Below the pieces are notes generated by a model. That model was given only the letters and a program-made list of their open reading frames with translations. It was not told the origin of the DNA and ran no database searches. Positions 33,846 to 42,727 of a DNA stretch of 47,593 bases are shown piece by piece. The stretch lies in contig JAUJNT010000002.1 of the NCBI GenBank assembly GCA_030448005.1, forward strand, positions 686,759 through 734,351, given 5' to 3'. The stretch is from Thermoleophilaceae bacterium (GTDB lineage: Bacteria > Actinomycetota > Thermoleophilia > Solirubrobacterales > Thermoleophilaceae). Positions within the stretch are counted from its first letter, which is position 1. Each line of letters begins with the position of its first letter. A program made the position numbers and the translations under genes.

Positions 33846-34034
33846 GTGCTCAATTTGATCATCACGCTGTTGCCCGTAGCCGAGGGCCGGAGCCAGAACC
33901 CCAGCGATGGCGGCGGCATTCTCGTGATCCTCGGGGTCATCGCGGTGATGGTGATCGTGATCCTCACCGTCTGGACTCTGATAGCGCGCGCCAGCAGCCG
34001 GCGCCGCGGCCGGGCATCCGGCACCGGCGGCTGA
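33846..34034 (+). CDS. Small single-pass membrane protein
   Basis: 62 residues from GTG 33846, 10 bases after the endonuclease gene. One clear helix ILVILGVIAVMVIVILTVWT is followed by a basic C-terminus (RRRGRASG), so the tail should be cytoplasmic. The frame has good hydrophobic periodicity, but there is no recognised family. It could be a real small protein or a chance frame. Confidence 0.5.
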   Translation: MLNLIITLLPVAEGRSQNPSDGGGILVILGVIAVMVIVILTVWTLIARASSRRRGRASGTGG

Positions 34035-34090
34035 TCCCGACGCGAGCAGACCTGCGCGGTCTCCCTGCGCAGGTGGCGTACCCTGAGGCG

Positions 34091-35727
<1,637 letters not shown>

Positions 35728-35814
35728 TTGCATCGGGGGCTCCCGCCCCCGGAGCCCCCGGGCCCGCGCCGCCCGACCCGGCCCGGAGAGCAGCCATTAG
35801 ACTCGCGGCGAGCC

Positions 35815-36249
35815 ATGTCAGCTGACGCCGAGGCACCAGAGAAGGACCGCTCCACGGGCAGGAAGATCCGCGTGGTGGTGGCAAAGCCCGGGCTCGACGG
35901 CCATGACCGCGGGGCCAAGATCATCGCCCGGGCGCTGCGTGACGCCGGCATGGAGGTCATCTACACGGGCCTTCACCAGACCCCGGAGCAGATCGTCGAG
36001 ACCGCACTGCAGGAGGACGCCCACGCCGTGGGCCTCTCGATCCTCTCCGGTGCGCACATGACACTCGTGCCGAAGATCGCCCGGCTGCTCAAGGACGAGG
36101 GCGCCGATGACGTCGTGCTCGTGGTGGGCGGCACGATCCCGAAGGACGACGTCGCGGAGCTGAAGGAGCTCGGCGTGGCCGAGATCTTCACGCCCGGGTC
36201 CTCAGTCCAGGAGATCATCGACTTCATCGAGAAGTCCGTCTCCTCCTAG
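35815..36249 (+). CDS. Cobalamin-binding small subunit of acyl-CoA mutase
   Basis: 144 residues from ATG 35815. The B12-binding signature is complete: [17 protein letters not shown] (DxHxxG with the base-off histidine), then [15 protein letters not shown] (SxL) and [10 protein letters not shown] (GG). It is the stand-alone form of the mutase C-terminal domain and pairs with the large subunit 87 bases upstream. Together with MeaB (15153) they convert methylmalonyl-CoA to succinyl-CoA or a similar isomer, feeding odd-chain or branched acyl-CoA into the TCA cycle. Confidence 0.94.
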   Translation: MSADAEAPEKDRSTGRKIRVVVAKPGLDGHDRGAKIIARALRDAGMEVIYTGLHQTPEQIVETALQEDAHAVGLSILSGAHMTLVPKIARLLKDEGADDVVLVVGGTIPKDDVAELKELGVAEIFTPGSSVQEIIDFIEKSVSS

Positions 36250-36398
36250 CCGCGACCGCGAGGACTCGCCATGCGCCGGGGCGGCCTCTGGCTCGTGCGG
36301 CAGGGAGAAATGAGGTGGCCGGACAGGGAGGCGAGGCCGTGCCCCAGCGGGCCGCGCGGTAGAGCGGTTTGGCGGCGCGCCGACGGGTATGCCGAGGC

Positions 36399-36414
36399 GA
36401 CTGACTCGTCAGTC
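36399..36414. promoter_or_regulatory. TetR-type operator upstream of etfB
   Basis: GACTGA-CTCG-TCAGTC: 6-bp arms with a 4-base centre, an ACTGACT..AGTCAGT-like palindrome of the kind bound by TetR-family regulators of fatty-acid oxidation in actinobacteria. It lies just upstream of a TACACT box at 36426-36431 (TANNNT -10), over the region where the -35 would be, so binding would repress etfBA. The 150 bases upstream of it contain nothing else I can name. Regulator gene not in this window. Confidence 0.6.
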
Positions 36415-36425
36415 AACCAGCCGGA

Positions 36426-36431
36426 TACACT
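36426..36431 (+). promoter_or_regulatory. Possible -10 box of the etf operon
   Basis: TACACT fits TANNNT; its expected -35 position (about 36403-36408) falls in the palindromic operator. The region around it (ATACACTTAGAAAAGG) is AT-richer than the rest of the window. The TTG start of etfB lies about 80 bases downstream, leaving a normal leader. Confidence 0.4.
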
Positions 36432-36509
36432 TAGAAAAGGCCCGAACAGGTGCCTCGCGAGGGACGGTGCGCCACCCTCCAGCAGCAGCGAAAACGTTAA
36501 GGAGAACCC

Positions 36510-37304
36510 TTGAAAATCTGTGTCCTCGTAAAAGAGGTACCCGACGCTGCGGTCGAGAAGCAGATCGACACCGCCACCAAGCGGCTGGATCGCAGCGGCG
36601 AGAAGAACCTGAACCCTTTCGACACCCACGCCATCGAAGCTGCCATGCAGCTGAAGGAGGGTGGCGCGCTCGAGGTCGAAGAGGTCGTGGCCGTGACGAT
36701 GGGCCCCGGCAGCGCCGTGCGCGCTCTGCACAAGGCCGTGTCGCTCGGCGCCGACCGCTCGGTTCACCTGAGCGACGATGCGCTGGCCAACTCCGACGTG
36801 TGCGCAACGGGCTATGCGCTGTCCAAGGTGCTCGAGGCGGAGAGCCCCGACCTGGTGCTGCTCGGACAGCAGTCCGATGACGGCGAGTGCTACACGATCG
36901 GCGCGGTCCTGGCCGACCATCTGAAGATGCCATCGCTGACGCAGGTGATCAACATGGAGGTCAACGACGGCAAGCTGCGCTGCGAGCGCCAGGCCGAGTA
37001 CGGCTACGACACCGTGGACGTGGAGCTACCGGCGGTCATCTCCGTCGGTGACGCGATCAACGAGCCTCGCTACCCGTCGCTGAAGGCGATCATGGGAGCG
37101 AAGAAGAGGCCGCTCGAGACCAAGTCGATCTCCGATGCCGGCATCGAAGCCGGCCGTGTCGGCTCCGCGGGCTCGCGCACGTCGGTCCTCGCGATCAACC
37201 CGCCGCCGGCGAAGCAGCCGGGCGAGGTCATCGAAGACGATGACACCGACGAGACCGTCGAGAAGATCGTCGGGTGGCTCGAGGAAAGGAAGCTCTTGGC
37301 ATGA
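36510..37304 (+). CDS. etfB: Electron transfer flavoprotein beta subunit
   Basis: 264 residues from TTG 36510; an AAGGAG at 36499-36504 at proper distance decides this start, and the MKICVLVKEVPDAAVEKQID N-terminus is standard for EtfB. Further EtfB blocks: NPFDTHAIEAAMQLKEGG, VTMGPGSAVRALHKAVSLGAD, LLGQQSDDGECYTIGAVLAD and VDVELPAVISVGDAINEPRYPS, which includes the ETF-beta signature. EtfB binds AMP and, with EtfA, takes electrons from acyl-CoA dehydrogenases. It overlaps etfA by 4 bases (ATGA). Confidence 0.96.
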   Translation: MKICVLVKEVPDAAVEKQIDTATKRLDRSGEKNLNPFDTHAIEAAMQLKEGGALEVEEVVAVTMGPGSAVRALHKAVSLGADRSVHLSDDALANSDVCATGYALSKVLEAESPDLVLLGQQSDDGECYTIGAVLADHLKMPSLTQVINMEVNDGKLRCERQAEYGYDTVDVELPAVISVGDAINEPRYPSLKAIMGAKKRPLETKSISDAGIEAGRVGSAGSRTSVLAINPPPAKQPGEVIEDDDTDETVEKIVGWLEERKLLA

Positions 37305-38278
37305 GCGGGATCCTCACCTACGCCCTGCACCACGAGGGCGCTTTCAACAAGAACTCGCTCGGCGCCGTCTCCGAGGGCGCACGGCTCGCCGAGGAGATCG
37401 GCGGCCAGGCCGCGGCGATGGTCGTGGGAGGCGATGACCTCACCGATGACCTGTGCGCGTCCCTGGGAAATTACGGGGCCACGAAGGTCTACCGCGCACG
37501 GGCGCCGGAGGGCCTCGCTCAGCCGGTGGTCGACGCCATGGCCAAGGTCATCAAGGACGACGGCTACGGCTACGCCCTCTTCGGGGGCGGTCTGCTCGGC
37601 TTCGAGATCGGGGCGGGCCTCACCGCCCGCCTGAGCGCGGGCGTGACCATGGAGGTCACAGCGGTGAAGGCCCAAGATGGAAGGCTCGTGGCCGAGCGGC
37701 CCATCCTGCAGGACACCGCGATCGTGGACGTGGAGTACGTCGGCGACACGGGGATCATCATCGGCCGCCTGAATGCCTTCGACGTCGCGGCGCCGGGTGA
37801 CGGGACGGCCGAGGTCGTGGACGTGGACGTCCAGCTCGAGGAGCACTCCACCCGGGCGGTGATGGTCAAGCGCGGCGAGCAGCGCGGCGCCGACGTGAAC
37901 ATCGAGGACGCCGAGCTGTTGGTGGCGGGCGGGCGCGGCCTGGGCAAGTCCGAGGGATTCGACCTGTGCGAGGACCTCGCGGGCGCCCTCGGCGGCGCCG
38001 TGGCGGCCACGCGCGCGGTCGTCGACGCGGGCTGGTACCCCTACGCCGCGCAGATCGGGCAGACGGGCAAGACCGTCGCGCCCAAGCTCTACCTGGCGGC
38101 GGGCATCTCCGGCGCCATTCAGCACAAGGTCGGGATGCAGAGCTCGGAGAACATCGTGGCGATCAACAAGGATCCCAACGCCCCGATCTTCGAGTACTCC
38201 GATCTCGGCGTGGTGGGCGACCTGAACAAGATCCTGCCGAAACTCACCGAGGCAGTGAAGGCCAAGCGAGGCGGCTGA
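37301..38278 (+). CDS. etfA: Electron transfer flavoprotein alpha subunit
   Basis: 325 residues from ATG 37301, overlapping the etfB stop. The C-terminal FAD domain has AQIGQTGKTVAPKLYLAAG, ISGAIQHKVGMQSSENIVAI and NKDPNAPIFEYSDLGVVGD, the ETF-alpha signature. It carries the FAD that passes electrons to ETF:quinone oxidoreductase, whose gene starts at the last base of this one. Standard length; no anomaly. Confidence 0.96.
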   Translation: MSGILTYALHHEGAFNKNSLGAVSEGARLAEEIGGQAAAMVVGGDDLTDDLCASLGNYGATKVYRARAPEGLAQPVVDAMAKVIKDDGYGYALFGGGLLGFEIGAGLTARLSAGVTMEVTAVKAQDGRLVAERPILQDTAIVDVEYVGDTGIIIGRLNAFDVAAPGDGTAEVVDVDVQLEEHSTRAVMVKRGEQRGADVNIEDAELLVAGGRGLGKSEGFDLCEDLAGALGGAVAATRAVVDAGWYPYAAQIGQTGKTVAPKLYLAAGISGAIQHKVGMQSSENIVAINKDPNAPIFEYSDLGVVGDLNKILPKLTEAVKAKRGG

Positions 38279-40002
38279 TGCCCACCGCGCCGGTCGACTT
38301 CGCGCCGCGCGTGGACTCCGCCAAGGAGTTCGTCGGGCGTCCCACCGATCCCGAGGACGAGCGGATCGAGGTGGGCATCGTGATCGTCGGGGGCGGGCCG
38401 GCGGGGCTCGCCTGCGCGATCCGGCTCAGCCAGCTGCTCGAGGAGGAGCCCGAGCTGGCCGAGTCGCTCGGCGAGGTGCCGGTGGCGCTGGTGGAGAAGG
38501 GAAAGGGCCCCGGCTCGCACCTGCTCTCCGGCGCCATGATGCGCCCTTCGGCCATGCGCGAGCTCTTCCCCGACCTTCCCGAGGAGGAGTGGCCCACCTA
38601 TGGAACGGTCGCGCGGGACCGGGTCTACTTCATGACCAAGCGCAGGGCGGTGCCGCTCGTGCCCACGCCGCCTCCCTTCCGCAACCACGGCAACCACATG
38701 ACCTCGGTGGCCCAGCTGGGGCGCTTCCTCAGCCAGAAGGCAGAGGAGGCGGGTGTCTACATCCTCGGCGAAACCGTGGCGGCCAAGCTGCTCGTCGAGG
38801 ACGGCGTGACCGTGGGGGTCAGGACCGGGGACAAGGGCCGCGGCCGGTCGGGCGAGGAGCTCGGCAACTTCGAGCCCGGCTCGGACCTGATCGGCAAGGC
38901 CACGGTGCTAGCCGAGGGAACCCAGGGGCATCTCGCGGGTGCCGCCATCCGTCACTTCGGCATCGGCTCCGGGGACCCGATGCAGTGGGAGCTCGGCGTG
39001 AAGGAGGTGTGGGAGGTGGCCAGGCCGCTCGACCGCATCATCCACACCCTCGGCTGGCCGCTCAAGTTCGGCGCCAGGTACCGCGAGTTCGGCGGGAGCT
39101 GGCTCTACCCGATGGGCGAGGACAAGGTGTCCTTGGGCCTGGTGGCCGGGCTCGACTACCGCGACGCCCGCTTCTCGGTCCACGACACGCTGCAGCTCTT
39201 CAAGCAGCACCCGATGATCAAGGACATCCTCGAGGGCGGCAAGCGCGTGGCCTGGGGCGCCAAGACGATCCCCTCGGGTGGTTACTGGGCGATGCCCGAG
39301 AAGCTGTCCGCTCCCGGGCTCTGCATCACCGGGGACTCCGCCGGCATGGTCAACGTGCCCCAGCTGAAGGGCATCCACTACGCCATGCACGCGGGGATGT
39401 TCGCGGCCGAGGCGATCGTCGACGCGCTGAAGAAGGGCGACACCCGTGACCTCTCCGGGTACGAGCAGCGCGTCCGGGAGTCGGAGATCGCGAGCGAAAT
39501 CTACCGCTCGCGCAACATGCGCCAGCCCTTTGCCAAGGGCTTCTTCTTCGGCGGCGCGGTGGCCAACGCGATGGAGATGTCCGGCGGCCGCTTCCCCGGG
39601 GGCCACTGGAAGACCCACGACGACGCCACGGTCGACGTGTTCATCGGCAAGGAGCGGGGGTACCCGAAGCCCGACGGCAAGCTCACCTTCGACCGGCTCT
39701 CGAGCGTGTTTGCCACCGGCAACGCGACCCGCGACGACGCTCCCAACCACATCCGCCTGCGCGAGAAGGTGCCGCTCGAGCTCGCGCTGATGTGGGAGAA
39801 CATGTGCCCCGCACAGGTGTACGAGGTTCCCGAGGAGGAGCTAGAAGCCGCCTCCGAGGGCAACGGGAAGCTTGATGGCAAGCACCTGGTGAAGCTCCAG
39901 GTCACCCCCTCCAACTGCGTGCAGTGCGGGGCCATCACCGCCAAGGGCGGGCGCCTGACGCCGCCCGAGGGCGGCGACGGACCGAATTACCAGCTCACCT
40001 GA
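38278..40002 (+). CDS. Electron transfer flavoprotein-quinone oxidoreductase, 3-Cys cluster site
   Basis: 574 residues. FAD motif VIVGGGPAGLACAIRL near residue 40, GKGPGSHLLSGAMMRPSAM, and ITGDSAGMVNVPQLKGIHYA, all typical of ETF-QO. The C-terminal 4Fe-4S region keeps Cys510 (ENMCPAQVYE), Cys547 and Cys550 (SNCVQCGAITAKGG), but where the family has the fourth ligand (NCxxCxxC) position 553 is Ile. The surrounding end, TPPEGGDGPNYQ, is in frame and normal. It accepts electrons from reduced ETF and passes them to menaquinone or ubiquinone at the membrane. The gene overlaps the etfA stop by one base, so three genes form one operon. Confidence 0.93.
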   Translation: MPTAPVDFAPRVDSAKEFVGRPTDPEDERIEVGIVIVGGGPAGLACAIRLSQLLEEEPELAESLGEVPVALVEKGKGPGSHLLSGAMMRPSAMRELFPDLPEEEWPTYGTVARDRVYFMTKRRAVPLVPTPPPFRNHGNHMTSVAQLGRFLSQKAEEAGVYILGETVAAKLLVEDGVTVGVRTGDKGRGRSGEELGNFEPGSDLIGKATVLAEGTQGHLAGAAIRHFGIGSGDPMQWELGVKEVWEVARPLDRIIHTLGWPLKFGARYREFGGSWLYPMGEDKVSLGLVAGLDYRDARFSVHDTLQLFKQHPMIKDILEGGKRVAWGAKTIPSGGYWAMPEKLSAPGLCITGDSAGMVNVPQLKGIHYAMHAGMFAAEAIVDALKKGDTRDLSGYEQRVRESEIASEIYRSRNMRQPFAKGFFFGGAVANAMEMSGGRFPGGHWKTHDDATVDVFIGKERGYPKPDGKLTFDRLSSVFATGNATRDDAPNHIRLREKVPLELALMWENMCPAQVYEVPEEELEAASEGNGKLDGKHLVKLQVTPSNCVQCGAITAKGGRLTPPEGGDGPNYQLT

Positions 40003-40011
40003 GGGCCGCAC

Positions 40012-40227
40012 ATGGCTGTCGCCGCGGAGTCGCTCACTGTCCCGGGAACGTCCCGAGAATCCGATCCACTCAAACGCTCGAAGCGCGGCGCCATCCCGGG
40101 CCGTGAGCATGTGCACGTCCGGGAAAGGGCATTCCCGGAGGGTTCTAACGAAGCGGCCTACCGCTTCTCGCGCGCGAAGGAGGAGCGCATGAACTCGCTG
40201 CTCCTCCTGAACGAGGCTGTCGGATAA
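40012..40227 (+). CDS. Doubtful small reading frame
   Basis: 71 residues from ATG 40012, 9 bases after the ETF-QO gene. No family features; the middle holds a strong hairpin (40119-40138) and its last residues and stop codon come from a copy of the IS end (40212-40232). It may be a degraded gene cut by an old insertion or just the operon's 3' untranslated region. Low confidence as a gene. Confidence 0.2.
   Translation: MAVAAESLTVPGTSRESDPLKRSKRGAIPGREHVHVRERAFPEGSNEAAYRFSRAKEERMNSLLLLNEAVG
40119..40138. terminator. Hairpin downstream of the etf operon
   Basis: CCGGGAA-AGGGCA-TTCCCGG: a perfect 7-bp stem with a 6-base loop about 120 bases after the ETF-QO stop. It is the first strong hairpin after the operon and could be its terminator; the following bases (GAGGGTTCTAAC) have only a short T run. 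Confidence 0.4.
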
Positions 40228-40232
40228 AGCCG
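40212..40232 (+). repeat. Solo copy of the IS1182 left end
   Basis: CGAGGCTGTCGG at 40212-40223 repeats exactly at 40364-40375, where the intact IS begins, and the match continues to 17 of 21 bases. The copies are in the same orientation, 152 bases apart. It looks like the end of an earlier or related element, or an off-site target for the same transposase. Confidence 0.55.
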
Positions 40233-40366
40233 GCGCGAAAACGGTGCTGCGCGCTCGCTCAGATAGGCACCAGAGCCGCCGTGCGGGGCGACGCGATGAG
40301 CGGCATAGATCGTCTGGCGGACGCGGTGGCCGATTGCAGGACCCGCCCTTAGAACCGATCCAGCGA

Positions 40367-42060
40367 GGCTGTCGGGAAAAGCGGTCCGGCCAGACTGGCG
40401 GCGTGGTTTCGGGGCGGCGATCGCGCCTCGGTCGGCGCGCCGAGGGCCGTTTAGGCCCCGGCGGCGGCTGTGCGGTGGGTGTGGAGCTTGAGGAGGTTGT
40501 GGCTTGCTCCGAATAGCCGCCATTCCGATCTGCATGCGGCCCTGCCCCTGCGTTGGAAGCGATCGAAGCGGCGGTTGAACTTCATCTGCCCGAACACCGG
40601 CTCGACTGTCACCTTGCGTTTTCGGTAGAGCGCCTTCGCCTGGTCTGTTTGCAGCACCCGGCGCATGAACGCGTAGAGGCCGCCGTCCAAGCCCGGACGC
40701 GGATTCTTTCGCAGCGCGGCGTCCGGAGGGATCAGCACCTGGATCCCGCGGCTGACGACCGCCTCCATCTGGCGCTTGTGCCAGTAGCCAGCGTCGGCGA
40801 CAACGACATCCGGTGAGCCGGCGCCGATCGCTGCGAGATCCCGTTCGGCGGCGTCGACCATCGGCTCGAGGTGGCCGAAGTCGGGCGAGTCGACGGTGAC
40901 CTCCGCGGCGATCAGAATCTGGTGCTCGTTGACAGCCGCCTGCGCGTTGTAGGCCTGCACCGCCTGCTTGCCGAGCGACTTCATCAGCCGCGAGTCGGGA
41001 TCGGTCGTGTTGACCTCGCCGTGTGGCAGCTCGGGCGGGCGGTAGGGCTTCGGGGGCGCTCCGAGGCGGCGGCCGTTCCTCATCACCCCACGCGCGCGGT
41101 AGGCCTCATAGGCGGCGTTTGCCTGGTGCTCTGCCTGTAGCTCCTGCTCGAGCCGGCGCGCTGACTCAAGGAGGCGCTCCGAGCGAGAGCGCGCGACCGG
41201 CCGCGCCTCGCGCTCACGCTGCTGATCGAGCGCGCGGCGGCCCTCGCGAAGCCAGGCGCGGCGGCCCTCGGCGCGGGTGACAAAGCGCGCCGGGTCGAGC
41301 TCGATCGCGACGGCCGCGTCCTCTCGCTCGGGCGTCTTTGCCTCTGCGGTGCCTGGCTCTCCGTCGGTCCTGCGCTCCTCATCGAGCCGCTCCTTTGCCG
41401 CACGTAGCGCCGCCTTGCGGCCCGCGCTCGTGCGCAGCTGCTTGGGAAGCTCATCACCACGCGCATCGCCGTAGAGCTCGTCCTCGCGCTGGTCTGTCTC
41501 TGCCGCCTCGGCGAGGATCTCGCGTGCGATCGCCTCGTAGCCGCTGTTGGCATCGCGCGAGGCGTTGGCATGGACCTTCGTGCCGTCGATCGCGACGACG
41601 CCGACAGAGGCGAGCCCGGCCTTGCTGCACAGGCCGAGCACGGCGGTGAAGAGCTCGGCGAGCGCGGCCTCGTGGCGGACGCGGAAGTCGGCGATCGTCG
41701 AGTGATCGGGGACGAGGTTGCCGGCGACGACGCGGTAGGCGAGGTCCTCGACGCAGGCGCGCTCGATCTGCCGCGAGGAGCGGTTCCCGCGCGCGTAGGC
41801 GTAGAGCAGCAGCGCCACCATCATCGACGGCTCGTAGGCGGGGCGGCCGTGGCCGTCTGAGCGGTAGCTCACATAGAAGGCGGAGAGATCCACCTCCGCG
41901 ACGGCGTCGAGCACCGTCCAGACGAGGTGGTCCTCGGGCACCCAGTCCCGCAAAGACGGCGGCATCAAAAACGCCTGCTCACGGTCACAACCGATGAAGT
42001 TCATAGCCATAACCGAAGGGTCCTGGCGCGGCCGGACGGCACCCCCCTTTCCCGACAGCC
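40367..42060 (-). mobile_element. IS1182-type insertion sequence
   Basis: About 1694 bases bounded by inverted ends: GGCTGTCGGGAAAAGCGG at 40367 on the + strand and GGCTGTCGGGAAAGGGGG reading inward from 42060. It carries one intact transposase gene on the - strand. I see no clear target duplication in the flanks. It inserted between the etf operon and a small accessory region, without an obvious gene interrupted. Confidence 0.8.
40451..42010 (-). CDS. IS1182-family DDE transposase
   Basis: 519 residues. The N-terminal DUF772-type domain begins MNFIGCDREQAFLMPPSLRD and includes WVPEDHLVWTVLDAV and GRPAYEPSMMVALLLYAYA; the catalytic core has VVAIDGTKVHANAS (first Asp), SPDVVVADAGYWHKRQ (second Asp) and a C-terminal VEPVFGQMKFNRRFDRFQRRG (Glu). 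A charged coiled-coil-like insert lies at about residues 190-300. Reading frame is intact, so the element may still move. Confidence 0.92.
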   Translation of the reverse strand: MAMNFIGCDREQAFLMPPSLRDWVPEDHLVWTVLDAVAEVDLSAFYVSYRSDGHGRPAYEPSMMVALLLYAYARGNRSSRQIERACVEDLAYRVVAGNLVPDHSTIADFRVRHEAALAELFTAVLGLCSKAGLASVGVVAIDGTKVHANASRDANSGYEAIAREILAEAAETDQREDELYGDARGDELPKQLRTSAGRKAALRAAKERLDEERRTDGEPGTAEAKTPEREDAAVAIELDPARFVTRAEGRRAWLREGRRALDQQREREARPVARSRSERLLESARRLEQELQAEHQANAAYEAYRARGVMRNGRRLGAPPKPYRPPELPHGEVNTTDPDSRLMKSLGKQAVQAYNAQAAVNEHQILIAAEVTVDSPDFGHLEPMVDAAERDLAAIGAGSPDVVVADAGYWHKRQMEAVVSRGIQVLIPPDAALRKNPRPGLDGGLYAFMRRVLQTDQAKALYRKRKVTVEPVFGQMKFNRRFDRFQRRGRAACRSEWRLFGASHNLLKLHTHRTAAAGA

Positions 42061-42103
42061 ACCGACGAGGGGGGGAGCGGCGGGCACCTTGAGCGGTCCG
42101 CAG

Positions 42104-42358
42104 CTACGGAATGGGGCGCTCTGCCGTCCCTTCGGCAATGAGGACTTCAGCTAGTCGTTTCTGAAGCGTGAGTCGCTCACCTGTTCCACGCAGAATCGGC
42201 CGGCAATGATCATCCTGCTCGATGTAAGCGCCGTCCGTGATGACGACATCGACCTGATCCTCGGCTGCTCGCATGGCGCGGAGGAGCTTCTGCGCGCCGG
42301 GACTGTTTGGGTCGAAAGGTGGGCGTTTCCTGGCTGGCATGCCGGTCATCGTAGGCAC
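42104..42358 (-). CDS. Small hypothetical protein
   Basis: 84 residues from GTG 42358 (ATG at 42349 or 42340 also possible). The sequence MPARKRPPFDPNSPGAQKLL leads into VDVVITDGAYIEQDDHCRPI and a helical end, LQKRLAEVLIAEGTAERP. No family recognised. It begins 6 bases after the stop of the RsiG-like remnant on the same strand, so the two were probably in one transcript. Confidence 0.4.
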   Translation of the reverse strand: MPTMTGMPARKRPPFDPNSPGAQKLLRAMRAAEDQVDVVITDGAYIEQDDHCRPILRGTGERLTLQKRLAEVLIAEGTAERPIP

Positions 42359-42364
42359 GATTCA

Positions 42365-42538
42365 CTAGCTCTGCGCGCGCCCTTTGTCAATCCTTGCGAG
42401 GAGGACGCGTCGCTCGAAGGAAACGGCTTGCTCCCTCGAGGTGAGTCGCTCGATCAGCTGCTTTAGCTCCTCATCCGAGAGGGCGCCGAGGTGGGAGCCT
42501 CGCCCGTTGCACGGCTGCGGCGCGAGGACCGGTCCGAT
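42365..42538 (-). pseudogene. RsiG-like anti-sigma/c-di-GMP domain remnant
   Basis: On the - strand an open frame of about 57 codons after a TAG at about 42541, without an ATG/GTG/TTG start, reads LGALSDEELKQLIERLTSRE then QAVSFERRVLLARIDKGRAQ and a stop. This resembles the helical repeat of RsiG, the anti-sigma factor of WhiG, whose c-di-GMP motif is E(X)3S(X)2R(X)3Q(X)3D: here E-QAV-S-FE-R-RVL-L-ARI-D, with Leu in place of Gln (often His in relatives). A complete protein would extend further at both ends. I read it as the surviving part of a decayed gene; a short gene with an unusual start cannot be excluded. Confidence 0.45.
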
Positions 42539-42620
42539 CTATGCCTCCCCTTGGCCTGGCCACCGGAGCGCTGGCGCCCGCCGGGCCTGGATTAACGTCC
42601 TCGAGCAGGGCAACCGCCTC

Positions 42621-42640
42621 GTGCAGTTCTGGTACTGCAC
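42621..42640. repeat. Perfect inverted repeat
   Basis: GTGCAGT-TCTGGT-ACTGCAC: 7-bp arms with a 6-base loop in the 190 bases between the coiled-coil protein gene and the RsiG-like remnant. It could be the terminator of the - strand gene ending at 42728 or an operator. No other signal is visible in that gap. Confidence 0.4.
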
Positions 42641-42727
42641 GCCGAAGTCGAGCAACCTAAGCAGCCGGGACGCCGGCGCTTGCCCTCTCTGCGAGTGTCG
42701 CCCTGATCGTCGACGGCCGCAGTCAGG

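Noticed and set aside
37301-40002. FixABCX-type bifurcating electron transfer set
   Set aside because: There is no FixX ferredoxin gene, and the third gene encodes a single-chain ETF-QO with its own C-terminal cluster region, which fits acyl-CoA oxidation instead.
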